The notes beneath the pieces are model-generated. The model ran no database searches, was not told the origin of the DNA, and saw only the letters and a program-made list of their open reading frames with translations. This document shows positions 8,398 to 16,977 of a stretch of 64,000 nt of DNA, one piece after another; position 1 is the first letter of the stretch, and every line of letters begins with the position of its first letter. Origin of the DNA: Tenacibaculum caenipelagi (GTDB lineage Bacteria; Bacteroidota; Bacteroidia; Flavobacteriales; Flavobacteriaceae); assembly GCF_004363005.1 (NCBI RefSeq), contig NZ_SNYH01000003.1:388287-452286 (forward strand). The letters run 5' to 3'. The translations under genes and the position numbers were made by a program.

Positions 8398-9794
8398 TGA
8401 AAAAACTATATATCATTTTTTTATTTCTGAGCTTTGCTTCCTTTTCTCAAAACGAACTAGCAACTCAGCTGAGTTTAGAAGAATATTTAGGATATGTAAA
8501 AAAATACCATCCAATAATAAAACAAGCTGAACTTATTACTAGCACTAACGAAGCTAAATTATTAAAAGCTAGAGGGGCTTTTGACCCAAAAATAGAGGTG
8601 GATTATAGCAGAAAAGAGTTTAAAGATACTGAGTACTACAAAAAACTGAATTCCACTTTTAAAATCCCAACATGGTACGGAGTGGAATTGAAAGGTAGTT
8701 ATGAAAATAATTCTGGTCAATATTTAAACCCTGAATTTAAAACCCCTGAAGATGGTTTATATAGTGTTGGAGTTACTGTTTCTTTAGCTCAAAACCTATT
8801 CATCAATAAAAGAATGGCTACCTTAAAACAAGCAAAATTATATGCAAAACAAGGTAAACTCGAACAACAATTATTGGTGAATGATATTTTGTTTGAAGCT
8901 ATTTCTGCCTATTTAAATTGGCTACAGTACTATCAAAGTTATGATATATATAAAGACTATTATACCAATGCAAACACTAGATTACAAAATGTAATTAAAA
9001 GCTTTAAAGCTGGTGACAAACCTGCTATAGACACCTTAGAAGCTAATATTAATTTTAAAAACAGACAACTAGATTTAGAAAAATCGAAAATTAAATATAT
9101 CAAGTCAAAATTTGAGTTAGCTAATTTTTTATGGATTGGTAACAACATTCCTATGGAATTAAAAGAAAATATGATTCCGGACACCAATACTATTTCTAAT
9201 ATCGATACAATTTTAAACACTTCTGTAAGTGTGTTATTTTCTGATAATTTTGACAATCATCCTAAATTAAAGCTATTAGAACTAAAGAAAAAGAACCTCA
9301 ATATTAATAAGCAGTTAATGATAAACAATTTACTACCTAAAGTAAACTTTCAATATAACTTTTTAAGTTCTAAAGTAAGTAATTTAGATGCTTTTGATGT
9401 AGCCAATTATAAAAACTCACTACAGGTTAGTATTCCTTTATTTTTAAGAAAATCCAGAGGTGATTTAAAACTCGCTAAAGTTAAACTTCAAAATATCAAT
9501 TTTGAAATTGCTTCAACCAAAGTTTCTTTACAAAACAAGGTAACAGCCACCGAACAAGAAATTGAATCTTATCAGAAACAAAATGATATTTTAAAAAAAC
9601 TTGTAAATGATTATACAACTCTTGTAAAAAGTGAAGAACGCAAATTCTCTTTAGGTGAAAGTTCTATATTCTTAGTCAATTATAGAGAAGTAAAGCTAAT
9701 TGAAAGTAAGTTAAAAGAAATTAAAAACCAATATGAATATGCTAAAACAAAAAGCAAATTAATTAAACTACTTGGTAACTTAAACAGTTTATAA
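8397..9794 (+). CDS. TolC-family outer membrane protein
   Basis: A 465-residue protein with a Sec signal peptide (about residues 1-18, ending SFASFSQ). Its helical repeats are typical of outer membrane efflux proteins, including LEEYLGYVKKYHPIIKQAE near the N-terminus and a second copy after residue 285. It supplies the outer membrane channel for the upstream ABC/HlyD pair. The start overlaps the hlyD-like stop codon by one base, and a terminator follows. Confidence 0.92.
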   Translation: MKKLYIIFLFLSFASFSQNELATQLSLEEYLGYVKKYHPIIKQAELITSTNEAKLLKARGAFDPKIEVDYSRKEFKDTEYYKKLNSTFKIPTWYGVELKGSYENNSGQYLNPEFKTPEDGLYSVGVTVSLAQNLFINKRMATLKQAKLYAKQGKLEQQLLVNDILFEAISAYLNWLQYYQSYDIYKDYYTNANTRLQNVIKSFKAGDKPAIDTLEANINFKNRQLDLEKSKIKYIKSKFELANFLWIGNNIPMELKENMIPDTNTISNIDTILNTSVSVLFSDNFDNHPKLKLLELKKKNLNINKQLMINNLLPKVNFQYNFLSSKVSNLDAFDVANYKNSLQVSIPLFLRKSRGDLKLAKVKLQNINFEIASTKVSLQNKVTATEQEIESYQKQNDILKKLVNDYTTLVKSEERKFSLGESSIFLVNYREVKLIESKLKEIKNQYEYAKTKSKLIKLLGNLNSL

Positions 9795-9800
9795 AACAAA

Positions 9801-9829
9801 AAACCGAAGTAAATACTTCGGTTTTTTTA
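9801..9829. terminator. Bidirectional terminator between convergent operons
   Basis: A 10-bp perfect stem AAACCGAAGT/ACTTCGGTTT (9801-9810 and 9815-9824) with a 4-base loop is flanked by As on the left and Ts on the right. It can end both the TolC operon and the minus-strand kynurenine operon. Confidence 0.88.
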
Positions 9830-9841
9830 TGTCTGCTTCTT

Positions 9842-10927
9842 CTATTTTAGAATTTTAGAAACTAACTCTTTTTTAGCTTTCTCGTCATCACCAAACAACC
9901 ATTGCAATACATTATCCTCCCACATCTCATCACGTTCTGTTTCTGTAATAATATTTCTGTCAATCGCTAAATCTAAAATTTTTCCTGGATATGATGACTG
10001 AATTTCACTTTCCATTTCTCCTAACGGATAAGGGTCATCTAATCCTATTAACACCTGCTTTGATCCTTGATTTTTGATCAATAAGCCTAAAGAACCTGTA
10101 TCATGAACCAGTGTATCAAAGAAAATATTTTTATGCCCTACAGCCTTACGAGGATGTTGTTTTCCTTCGAACAAATCAGGTCTTCCGTCAAATCCTTGTA
10201 TACGACGTCCTAAATTCATTTGTGCTAACTGACCTCCATGAGCAAAACACACGCGCATATTAGGATACTTTTCATAATATCCGTTTAAAGTTAAGAAGTG
10301 ATATGCATCTGCACATTGCGCCAACATCCAAATTAAGTGGAAGCGCCAACTTGTATTTTGTAGTTTGATAAATTTCTCTCCATCATACGGATGAATTTCA
10401 ACCGCTAAGTTGTATTTATCAGCTAATTCAAAAATAGGCTCGTTCTCTTCATCAAAAATACAACGCCAAGTACCAATGGTATCCATATAGTGCGTTGGTA
10501 AGCACAACAAACGCATTCCCAATACCTCAACACAACGTTCTATTTCCCATAAGGCACCACGAACAAATCCTGGGTGCACCACAAATCCACAAGTAAATTT
10601 ACCCGGATTATCATGCTGTACACGCGCATTAAAATCATTCTGAAAGCGTAAAGCTTGTTTCATCTCTTCTAAGCGCAAACCATTTCCATATAATTGAGAT
10701 AAGTTCAATACAACCGCATGGTCAATTTTAAAATGCTCCATCCATTCTAGCTTTTCATCCAAGAAAAAACTAGAATCAGTTACTGGTCGACTCCAATCTT
10801 TTTGAAGCATAAATTTTCTATCCTTATCCACCCAAAAGATTCCTTTGTCTTTCATAAACTGTGGAATCTGTTCTGGATATGGTAATAAGTGTGAATGTCC
10901 GTTTATTCTTAGTTTACGTTTTTCCAT
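9842..10927 (-). CDS. nbaD: 2-amino-3-carboxymuconate-6-semialdehyde decarboxylase (ACMSD)
   Basis: An amidohydrolase-family zinc enzyme (361 residues from the preferred start) converting ACMS to 2-aminomuconate semialdehyde. Metal ligands visible in order are the HxH pair near the N-terminus (GHSH, residues 11 and 13), the His of VEIHPYDGE, the His of FAHGG and the Asp of GLDDPYPLG. An ATG four codons upstream (10939) lies inside a dispersed GTCATTGCGA repeat and is probably not the start. ATG 10927 follows TAAAA and begins the conserved MEKRK sequence. It is the last gene of the operon and directly follows HAAO, the preceding enzyme of the pathway. Confidence 0.9.
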   Translation of the reverse strand: MEKRKLRINGHSHLLPYPEQIPQFMKDKGIFWVDKDRKFMLQKDWSRPVTDSSFFLDEKLEWMEHFKIDHAVVLNLSQLYGNGLRLEEMKQALRFQNDFNARVQHDNPGKFTCGFVVHPGFVRGALWEIERCVEVLGMRLLCLPTHYMDTIGTWRCIFDEENEPIFELADKYNLAVEIHPYDGEKFIKLQNTSWRFHLIWMLAQCADAYHFLTLNGYYEKYPNMRVCFAHGGQLAQMNLGRRIQGFDGRPDLFEGKQHPRKAVGHKNIFFDTLVHDTGSLGLLIKNQGSKQVLIGLDDPYPLGEMESEIQSSYPGKILDLAIDRNIITETERDEMWEDNVLQWLFGDDEKAKKELVSKILK

Positions 10928-10934
10928 TTTTATT

Positions 10935-11009
10935 GTCATTGCGAGGCTTTAGCCGTGGCAATCAGTTTTTTTAGTTTGAAATTACTTCGTCATTCTTCCT
11001 CGTAATGAC
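10935..11009. repeat. Dispersed imperfect palindrome, type A
   Basis: The element begins GTCATTGCGAGG, continues to a GGCAATCAG inner arm, and ends with CTTCGTCATTC and a CTCGTAATGAC outer arm. It sits between the HAAO and ACMSD genes of one operon. It is a member of the repeat family seen repeatedly in this window. Confidence 0.8.
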
Positions 11010-11052
11010 GATTATATTTTGATTAAATTCCGACCTTCTCAGAAACAATAAA

Positions 11053-11583
11053 TTACTTTATCTTATTAGGAGCCTCCATTACTGTACCACATTTATCACA
11101 AGTACATTTCTCTTTATCAGAATAATACTTATCAAATATTATTGGCATATCAGTTTCAATATTATCTAAAGCAAATTCTTCTCGGTATAATTGATGTCCG
11201 CAATTTTCGCAATACCATTCTAAAGCATCCATCATTCCTTCATCACGTGGATATTCTATAACCAAACCTACCGTATTCACTTTACGTTGTGGTGAATGTG
11301 GTACCTTTCCTGGCAACAAATAAATATCTCCTTCATTAATTTCAACATCTATCATTTCACCTTTATCATCAATAATTTTCAGCACCATATCTCCTTCTAA
11401 TTGATAGAAAAACTCAGGTGTTTCGTTGTAATGGTAATCCTTACGGTTGTTAGGTCCTCCAACAACCATTACGATATATTCACCATTATCCCAAACTTGT
11501 TTATTTCCTACTGGTGGTTTTAATAAATGACGATTTTCATCAATCCACTTTTTGAAATTCAAAGGTTGTACTAACTTGCTCAT
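11053..11583 (-). CDS. nbaC: 3-hydroxyanthranilate 3,4-dioxygenase
   Basis: A cupin-fold Fe(II) ring-cleaving dioxygenase, 176 residues, converting 3-hydroxyanthranilate to ACMS. Catalytic iron ligands are visible as His51, Glu57 and His96. The C-terminus holds a rubredoxin-like second metal site with Cys125, Cys128, Cys162 and Cys165 (CENC and CDKC pairs), as in the bacterial and fungal type of the enzyme. It is encoded between the SDR and ACMSD genes, with palindromic repeats in both flanking gaps. Confidence 0.96.
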   Translation of the reverse strand: MSKLVQPLNFKKWIDENRHLLKPPVGNKQVWDNGEYIVMVVGGPNNRKDYHYNETPEFFYQLEGDMVLKIIDDKGEMIDVEINEGDIYLLPGKVPHSPQRKVNTVGLVIEYPRDEGMMDALEWYCENCGHQLYREEFALDNIETDMPIIFDKYYSDKEKCTCDKCGTVMEAPNKIK

Positions 11584-11597
11584 TTTATTTAGATTTT

Positions 11598-11681
11598 GTC
11601 ATTGCGAAACAAATTTCAATTTGCTGTAGCAATCCGTTATTTTATTCTTGAGATTATTTCGTCATACTTCCTCATAATGAC
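11598..11681. repeat. Dispersed imperfect palindrome, type A
   Basis: A GTCATTGCGAAAC outer arm and GTAGCAATCCG inner arm are followed by a reverse half ending CTCATAATGAC. The element fills much of the 142-base gap between the SDR and HAAO genes. Confidence 0.78.
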
Positions 11682-11725
11682 GGAAACTTTATAAAGTTAC
11701 TTAAATTTGTATTGATTCTATATGC

Positions 11726-12502
11726 TTACAAACTTTTTGTTCTTCCTCCATCTACAGGAACATTAATTCCATTGATAAAGCTTGCTCTTTCGCTTGCTAA
11801 AAACACAATAGCATTAGCTACTTCTTCAGGTTTAGCAAAACGTTTTGCAGGCGATGCATTTTTCATCATTTCGGCAACTTCCTCAACTGTTTTACCTGTT
11901 TTTGCTGCTTTATTATTGATGATTTCTGTCAAACGTTCTGTAGCAGTTGCCCCAGGTAATACGTTATTTACCGTGATTCCGAATTGACCTAATTCATTCG
12001 CTAATGTTTTACTCCAATTAGCAACTGCTCCACGAATCGTATTCGAAACTCCTAAACCATCCAACGGCTGTTTTACAGAAGTAGAAATTACATTAATAAT
12101 TCTACCATAATTTTCTTCTTTCATAAACGGTACTACAGCTTGTACTAACACATGATTACATTTTAAATGCATCGTAAAAGCACGTTCAAACTCTTCTAAT
12201 TTAGCGTTGAATACTGGCCCTCCTGCTGGCCCTCCTGTATTATTTACCAAAATATGAAACTGTAAATTTGTTGCCTCTAACTTCTCTTTTAAATCTGTTG
12301 GATTTGTAAAATCAGCAACTAAATAACTGTGATTTTGATTGTCATTTGGTAACTCAGCTAATACCGCTTTTAATTTATCTTCGCTACGAGCTACTAAAGT
12401 TACATTTACTCCTTCTTGAGCTAATTGTATTGCTGCTGCTTTTCCTATTCCTTGTGTACTACCACATACCAAGGCGTTTTTATGTTGTATATCTAAATTC
12501 AT
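11726..12502 (-). CDS. SDR-family oxidoreductase lacking the usual Tyr-Lys pair
   Basis: A 258-residue Rossmann-fold protein with the nucleotide motif GSTQGIGK, NNTGGP and a C-terminal FINGINVPVDGG typical of classical short-chain dehydrogenases. Where YxxxK is expected the sequence reads SNTIRGAVANW, so Tyr is Ser and Lys is Arg. The catalytic Ser region (NVISTS) remains. Its place between 2-aminomuconate and HAAO genes suggests a role in 3-hydroxyanthranilate catabolism, but the step is unknown. It starts one base after the 72-residue gene's stop codon. Confidence 0.85.
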   Translation of the reverse strand: MNLDIQHKNALVCGSTQGIGKAAAIQLAQEGVNVTLVARSEDKLKAVLAELPNDNQNHSYLVADFTNPTDLKEKLEATNLQFHILVNNTGGPAGGPVFNAKLEEFERAFTMHLKCNHVLVQAVVPFMKEENYGRIINVISTSVKQPLDGLGVSNTIRGAVANWSKTLANELGQFGITVNNVLPGATATERLTEIINNKAAKTGKTVEEVAEMMKNASPAKRFAKPEEVANAIVFLASERASFINGINVPVDGGRTKSL

Positions 12503-12503
12503 T

Positions 12504-12722
12504 TTATTCGTTATTCTGAATCATTTGTTTAATCTTAACCGCTTTCTCAAAATGATCTAATTGGTGTGTCTGAATCCACCAAGTAGCCACTTCCATCAGT
12601 ACTTTCGGATTGTCATTTTTATTTTTGAAAAATGCATAAAACGAAAGCCCTACGTTTTCTCCTTTTTTAGCAATTTTCTCTTCACAAACAGCAATTATTT
12701 TTTCCTTTATTTCCTTATTCAT
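12504..12722 (-). CDS. Small conserved protein, probably DUF6500
   Basis: A 72-residue soluble protein, predicted alpha-helical, with a conserved-looking core (GLSFYAFFKNKNDNPK, then WWIQTHQLDHFEKA). I associate it with DUF6500 from memory, with moderate certainty. The ATG overlaps the end of the aldehyde dehydrogenase gene by 8 bases and the stop is one base from the SDR start, so it is translationally coupled to both. This suggests a small accessory factor for the pathway. Function unknown. Confidence 0.7.
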   Translation of the reverse strand: MNKEIKEKIIAVCEEKIAKKGENVGLSFYAFFKNKNDNPKVLMEVATWWIQTHQLDHFEKAVKIKQMIQNNE

Positions 12723-14160
12723 ATTTTATACATACATTTTTGGGTTCTGTAAAAAAGCGTAAAGCTTCAAAACCACCTTCACGTCCTACTCCACTCGCTT
12801 TTTGACCTCCAAAAGGAGTTCTCAAATCACGCAACAACCAAGTATTTACCCAAACAATTCCTGTATGTAATTCTTTAGACATACGCATGGTTCTCGTCAA
12901 ATTGTTAGTCCATAATGTTGATGATAATCCATATACCACATCATTAGCTAATTGTAAAGCCTCTTCTTCCGTTTTAAAAGACATTAAGGTTACTACTGGT
13001 CCAAAAATTTCTTCTTGATTTAATCTACATTGATTACTAGAAACCTCTATAATAGTAGGCTCTAAATAATATCCATTCTCACTACCTTCTACCGTAACCG
13101 TATTTCCTCCATATAAAATCTTACCTCCTTCTTGTTCTGCAATATCTATATATGATTTTACCTTTTCTAAATGTGGTTTCGATACCAAGGCTCCAATATT
13201 TGTATCTTCATCAAAAGGATTTCCTATTTTTAGTTCTGATACTTTCTGAACAAAATCTTTTTTGAATTGCTCATAGATACTTTCTTCTACAAAAATTCTA
13301 CTTCCGCACAAACAAATCTGACCTTGATTAGCAAATGAAGAACGAACTGTTGTTGCCAACATATTTTCATAATCGCAATCCGCGAAAATGATGTTTGGAT
13401 TTTTACCTCCTAACTCCAACGATAACTTCTTAAACATAGGTGCTGCTGTACTAGCTATGTGTGCTCCTGTAGCAGTTCCTCCTGTAAATGAAATCGCTTT
13501 AATATCTGGATGTTCTATAATAGCTTGTCCTGTGGTAGTTCCTAATCCATGAACTATGTTCAACACCCCTTTAGGTAAACCTGCTTCATTACAAATTTCA
13601 CCTAATAAATAGGCTGTCATGGGCGTTACTTCACTTGGTTTTGCTACGACACAATTTCCTGCAGCTATTGCTGGAGCAATCTTCCACGTGAATAAATAAA
13701 GTGGTAAATTCCACGGAGAAATACATCCCACTACTCCAATCGGTTGACGTAACGTAAAATTCATAGCTCCTAAGCCAACACTTTCATGCGCTTCGGATGA
13801 AAATTGTGTAATCGCATCTGCAAAATATTGAAAATTTGATGAGGCTCTCGGAATATCTATCGCTGTAGCCAAACTTAATGGTTTTCCATTATCTTTAGCT
13901 TCAGCTTTTGCCAATTCTGGTAATCTCTGTTGAATTAACTGTGCTATTTTAGAAAGAATATCTCTACGTTCGTTTAAGGTAGTATTCGACCACTGCTTAA
14001 AAGCAGATTTAGCACTTTGATATGCTTTTTCTACATCTTCAGTAGTAGAGTTAGGTATTTGACCGTATACTTCTCCAATAGAAGGATTGTAGTTATCTAT
14101 AAACCCTCCCTTAATTGGATTAACGAATTCTCCGTTTATGTAGTTTTTAATGTTCTGCAT
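12715..14160 (-). CDS. nbaE: 2-aminomuconate-6-semialdehyde dehydrogenase (ALDH family)
   Basis: An NAD-dependent aldehyde dehydrogenase, 481 residues from the preferred start. It has the catalytic Cys in NQGQICLCGSR, the general-base Glu in LELGGKNPN, and FGPVVTLM/PFGGQKASGVGREGG near the C-terminus. Operon context between RidA, ACMSD and HAAO assigns it to oxidation of 2-aminomuconate semialdehyde to 2-aminomuconate. A longer frame reaches 14211 but overlaps the RidA gene. ATG 14160, 7 bases after the RidA stop, begins the expected MQNIKNYINGEF. The substrate is inferred from context. Confidence 0.88.
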   Translation of the reverse strand: MQNIKNYINGEFVNPIKGGFIDNYNPSIGEVYGQIPNSTTEDVEKAYQSAKSAFKQWSNTTLNERRDILSKIAQLIQQRLPELAKAEAKDNGKPLSLATAIDIPRASSNFQYFADAITQFSSEAHESVGLGAMNFTLRQPIGVVGCISPWNLPLYLFTWKIAPAIAAGNCVVAKPSEVTPMTAYLLGEICNEAGLPKGVLNIVHGLGTTTGQAIIEHPDIKAISFTGGTATGAHIASTAAPMFKKLSLELGGKNPNIIFADCDYENMLATTVRSSFANQGQICLCGSRIFVEESIYEQFKKDFVQKVSELKIGNPFDEDTNIGALVSKPHLEKVKSYIDIAEQEGGKILYGGNTVTVEGSENGYYLEPTIIEVSSNQCRLNQEEIFGPVVTLMSFKTEEEALQLANDVVYGLSSTLWTNNLTRTMRMSKELHTGIVWVNTWLLRDLRTPFGGQKASGVGREGGFEALRFFTEPKNVCIKYE

Positions 14161-14167
14161 AAGGCTT

Positions 14168-14587
14168 TTAGCTTTTTGCTTTTGGCTTATACGCCACCAC
14201 TTTAATTTCAATCAATAAATGAGGGTGTGGTAATTGATGTACGGCTACGGTTGTTCTCGTTGGTCCGTTATAGTCAAAGTATTCAGCATATACTTCATTA
14301 TAGCCTCCAAAATCATTCATATTTACTAAGAATGAAGTTACATCTACAATATCAGATAAATCAGCCCCAACTTCTTGTAAGATATCTCGAATGTTTTCTA
14401 TTACCGCTCGTGTTTGTTTTTTAATATCTAAGTTGGTCGTTCCGAATTCATCTACCTCAACTCCTTCAAAAGAATTATCAGGTCTTCGAGAACTTGTTCC
14501 TGATACATAAATAAAATCTCCTACTTGTTTTACATGTGGAAATTTCCCTCTTGGTATTGCCTTTCCTTTGATTACTTTACTATCCAT
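14168..14587 (-). CDS. nbaF: RidA-family protein, likely 2-aminomuconate deaminase
   Basis: A 139-residue RidA/YjgF/UK114-family protein with the family landmarks [12 protein letters not shown], the central [20 protein letters not shown] helix and the C-terminal [12 protein letters not shown]. Some RidA relatives (NbaF/AmnD type) deaminate 2-aminomuconate to 4-oxalocrotonate, and the position directly upstream of the semialdehyde dehydrogenase supports that role. General imine deamination is the alternative. Confidence 0.85.
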   Translation of the reverse strand: MDSKVIKGKAIPRGKFPHVKQVGDFIYVSGTSSRRPDNSFEGVEVDEFGTTNLDIKKQTRAVIENIRDILQEVGADLSDIVDVTSFLVNMNDFGGYNEVYAEYFDYNGPTRTTVAVHQLPHPHLLIEIKVVAYKPKAKS

Positions 14588-14618
14588 GTTTTATATTTTT
14601 TGATTCCAAACGCATTTT

Positions 14619-14650
14619 TCATGAGATTTCTCCCTTTGGTCGAAATGACA
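14619..14650. repeat. Half of a type B dispersed palindrome
   Basis: CATGAGATTTCTCCCTTTGG leading to TCGAAATGACA is the right half of the type B element. It lies in the 64-base gap between the DUF1697 and RidA genes. Confidence 0.7.
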
Positions 14651-14651
14651 T

Positions 14652-15173
14652 TTACGAACTGGCTAATTCTAATAGTTTTATCGTTGTTTTTAAATTGCGT
14701 GTAGTTGCTACTACTTTCAACTTCTTTTCGATTACACTGTTTGTCAATTTAGTTTTTCCAAAACCTGACGGACAATACAAACACACCACATCATCAACTA
14801 TTTTATATTTGTCTTCGTTAATTCCTTTAACTTCAATAACTGATTCTTGAGTTACTCTATCTAAAAAAGTAAAAGCTACTATTTTTTCATTTTCTTGTGA
14901 AAAAGGATAACTATCTAATGTACTTTTCCATTCCTTTGGAGTTCTAGCCAACACAGGCACATCATATCCAAATTTAGCAGCAATCGCTTCTTTAATTTTC
15001 TGACAAACTATCTCTTTTCTTTCTTCAGAATCTAAAATAATATTACCACTTTGAATGTAGGTTTGTACATTTTGAAACCCTAATTCATTCAATATTTCTC
15101 GTAATTCAGCCATCGGAAGCTTGTTTTTTCCCGAAACATTGATTCCTCTTAGTAATATTATATATCTATTCAT
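14652..15173 (-). CDS. DUF1697-family protein
   Basis: A 173-residue protein with the unmistakable DUF1697 opening (MNRYIILLRGINVSGKNKLP) and the conserved YIQSGNIILDS and FLDR segments. Its function is unknown in all organisms I know of. A frame extending to 15230 overlaps the upstream gene. ATG 15173, one base after that gene's TAA, is the natural start. It looks like a passenger in the kynurenine operon, with no metabolic link I can support. Confidence 0.88.
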   Translation of the reverse strand: MNRYIILLRGINVSGKNKLPMAELREILNELGFQNVQTYIQSGNIILDSEERKEIVCQKIKEAIAAKFGYDVPVLARTPKEWKSTLDSYPFSQENEKIVAFTFLDRVTQESVIEVKGINEDKYKIVDDVVCLYCPSGFGKTKLTNSVIEKKLKVVATTRNLKTTIKLLELASS

Positions 15174-15174
15174 T

Positions 15175-15564
15175 TTACTTATCACTAAATCTAAAGTGGT
15201 TAATTCTCTTATGTATTGGAACCAATTCAAGTTCCTTTCTTAAATCTCTTCTTAACTCCTCCAATAACGGTGAAAAATTTCTTGTTTTAATACCTTCTTC
15301 CAAAAAGAGAATCTGTTCTGGAGTTCCTAAAAACTGTATTAACTCAATCGCTTCTTCAAACTCTTTTCTCTCTTTAGTATCTGTTTCTCTATTAGATGAA
15401 AAAGCTATTACCCTATAAGCTTTAATTAAATACTCTAACCTAATCCCTCTTTTCTTATTTTTAAAATCTTTTTTAGAATTAAGTCTATAAGCTACAACCC
15501 ATCCTATTGCTATAATCGATGCAGACAATATACTTCCTATCTCAATATTCCAATCAATGCTCAT
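15175..15564 (-). CDS. Small membrane-anchored protein of unknown function
   Basis: A 129-residue protein with one predicted membrane segment near the N-terminus (about residues 9-25) and a charged helical cytosolic part rich in Arg, Glu and Lys. I do not recognise the family. It lies 13 bases downstream of kmo and is coupled to the DUF1697 gene. Both genes interrupt the order of the catabolic enzymes. Confidence 0.7.
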   Translation of the reverse strand: MSIDWNIEIGSILSASIIAIGWVVAYRLNSKKDFKNKKRGIRLEYLIKAYRVIAFSSNRETDTKERKEFEEAIELIQFLGTPEQILFLEEGIKTRNFSPLLEELRRDLRKELELVPIHKRINHFRFSDK

Positions 15565-15577
15565 TTTAGTTTTTTTA

Positions 15578-16972
15578 TTACAGTCCTGCTATTTTATCTT
15601 CTTCTAAAATCTCATTAGTTTCTTCTTGCACCTTTTTTAATACCTCATTCAAATCAGTGATGGTATCTAAATCGTGATGAGCTACCATATTTAACAAGGC
15701 TTTATCTTGCGCACGTCCTTTTTTCATCGCTTCTGCATACGGAATTTCTTCATTAAAGGTTACCATTGAGTATTTTGAAAAATATTCTGTTGGGAATGTT
15801 TTTTCTAAATCCATTTCTAACTTTCTTTTTTGCTTAAATAATGGATTCGCTACATGATCTCGCATTTCATAAAAATTGTCAATAGCTAAATCAGCAATCG
15901 CATCGGTATCTTCTTTACGTGCTTTTTCATACGCTTTAAAAGTCGCTTGCCAATCTCCTTCGTGTGTATCTAAAATCGTATCAAATACAGTTACATCTTC
16001 AAACGATGCATTCATTCCTTGTCCATAAAAAGGAACAATCGCGTGTGCTGCATCTCCCATTAACAAGGTCTTGTTTTGATAATGCCAAGGTGAACACTTT
16101 ACCGTTCCTAAAGCCCCTGTTGGGTTGTTTAAAAATTCGTCTTTTATGCTTGGTATTAAAGCCAACGCATCTGAAAATTCTTTTTCAAAAAACTCGGTTA
16201 TCTTTTCTTCGGAATTTAAATTATTGAAATTGTATTCTCCTTCGTCGTAACTTAAAAACAAGGTTACCGTAAAACTTCCATCTAAATTCGGTAACGCGAT
16301 TAACATGTACTCTCCACGAGGCCAAATATGCAAATGATCTTTACTTATTTGATGGTTTCCTAACTTGTCTGCAGGAATTTCTAATTCTTTATATCCGTGC
16401 GTTAAGAAATTCTGTGAATAGCTAAACAAGAATTTTCTTTCTAAATAGTAACTCTTTCTCAATGCAGATCCAGCACCATCGGTTCCAAAAATCACATCTC
16501 CATCTACTGAAAACTCTTCCTTGGTATTAAAATTCTTAAAATATGCTACCGTATTTTCAATATCTACCGAAGTACATTCGGTATTAAAATGTATGGTTAC
16601 ATTTTCGTGTTTCTCTGCTTCGGTTAGTAAAATTCCATTTAAATCACCACGAGAAATTGAATTGATATACTCTCCTTCTCTACCTGAATAGTTCGATGCA
16701 AACGTATTCCCTTCTCTATCGTGCATTAAACGCCCGTACATTGGAATACAAATTTCACGTGCTTTTTCTTCCACACCACATAAACGTAAAGCTTTAAAAC
16801 CACGATCAGATAATGCTAAGTTGATAGAACGTCCTGCTGAAATATCGATAACTCGTAAATCTGGACGACTTTCATACATTGCTACCTTATAGCCTCTTTG
16901 TGCTAAACGAAGTGCTAATAAACTTCCGCATAAACCAGCACCTATAATTACTATGTTTTCTTGTTTGCTCAT
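15578..16972 (-). CDS. kmo: Kynurenine 3-monooxygenase
   Basis: A 464-residue FAD-dependent hydroxylase forming 3-hydroxykynurenine. The N-terminal dinucleotide fold reads IVIIGAGLCGSLLALRLAQRG, and the second FAD motif is GDAAHAIVPFYGQGMNASFED. An SDRGF segment follows the first fold, as in kynurenine hydroxylases. Length agrees with the family. It follows kynU by 5 bases, which matches pathway order and supports the substrate. Confidence 0.95.
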   Translation of the reverse strand: MSKQENIVIIGAGLCGSLLALRLAQRGYKVAMYESRPDLRVIDISAGRSINLALSDRGFKALRLCGVEEKAREICIPMYGRLMHDREGNTFASNYSGREGEYINSISRGDLNGILLTEAEKHENVTIHFNTECTSVDIENTVAYFKNFNTKEEFSVDGDVIFGTDGAGSALRKSYYLERKFLFSYSQNFLTHGYKELEIPADKLGNHQISKDHLHIWPRGEYMLIALPNLDGSFTVTLFLSYDEGEYNFNNLNSEEKITEFFEKEFSDALALIPSIKDEFLNNPTGALGTVKCSPWHYQNKTLLMGDAAHAIVPFYGQGMNASFEDVTVFDTILDTHEGDWQATFKAYEKARKEDTDAIADLAIDNFYEMRDHVANPLFKQKRKLEMDLEKTFPTEYFSKYSMVTFNEEIPYAEAMKKGRAQDKALLNMVAHHDLDTITDLNEVLKKVQEETNEILEEDKIAGL

Positions 16973-16977
16973 TTGTT

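Noticed and set aside
11712..11987. A 91-codon plus-strand frame over the SDR gene end
   Set aside because: It lies opposite the conserved SDR C-terminus and has no motif.
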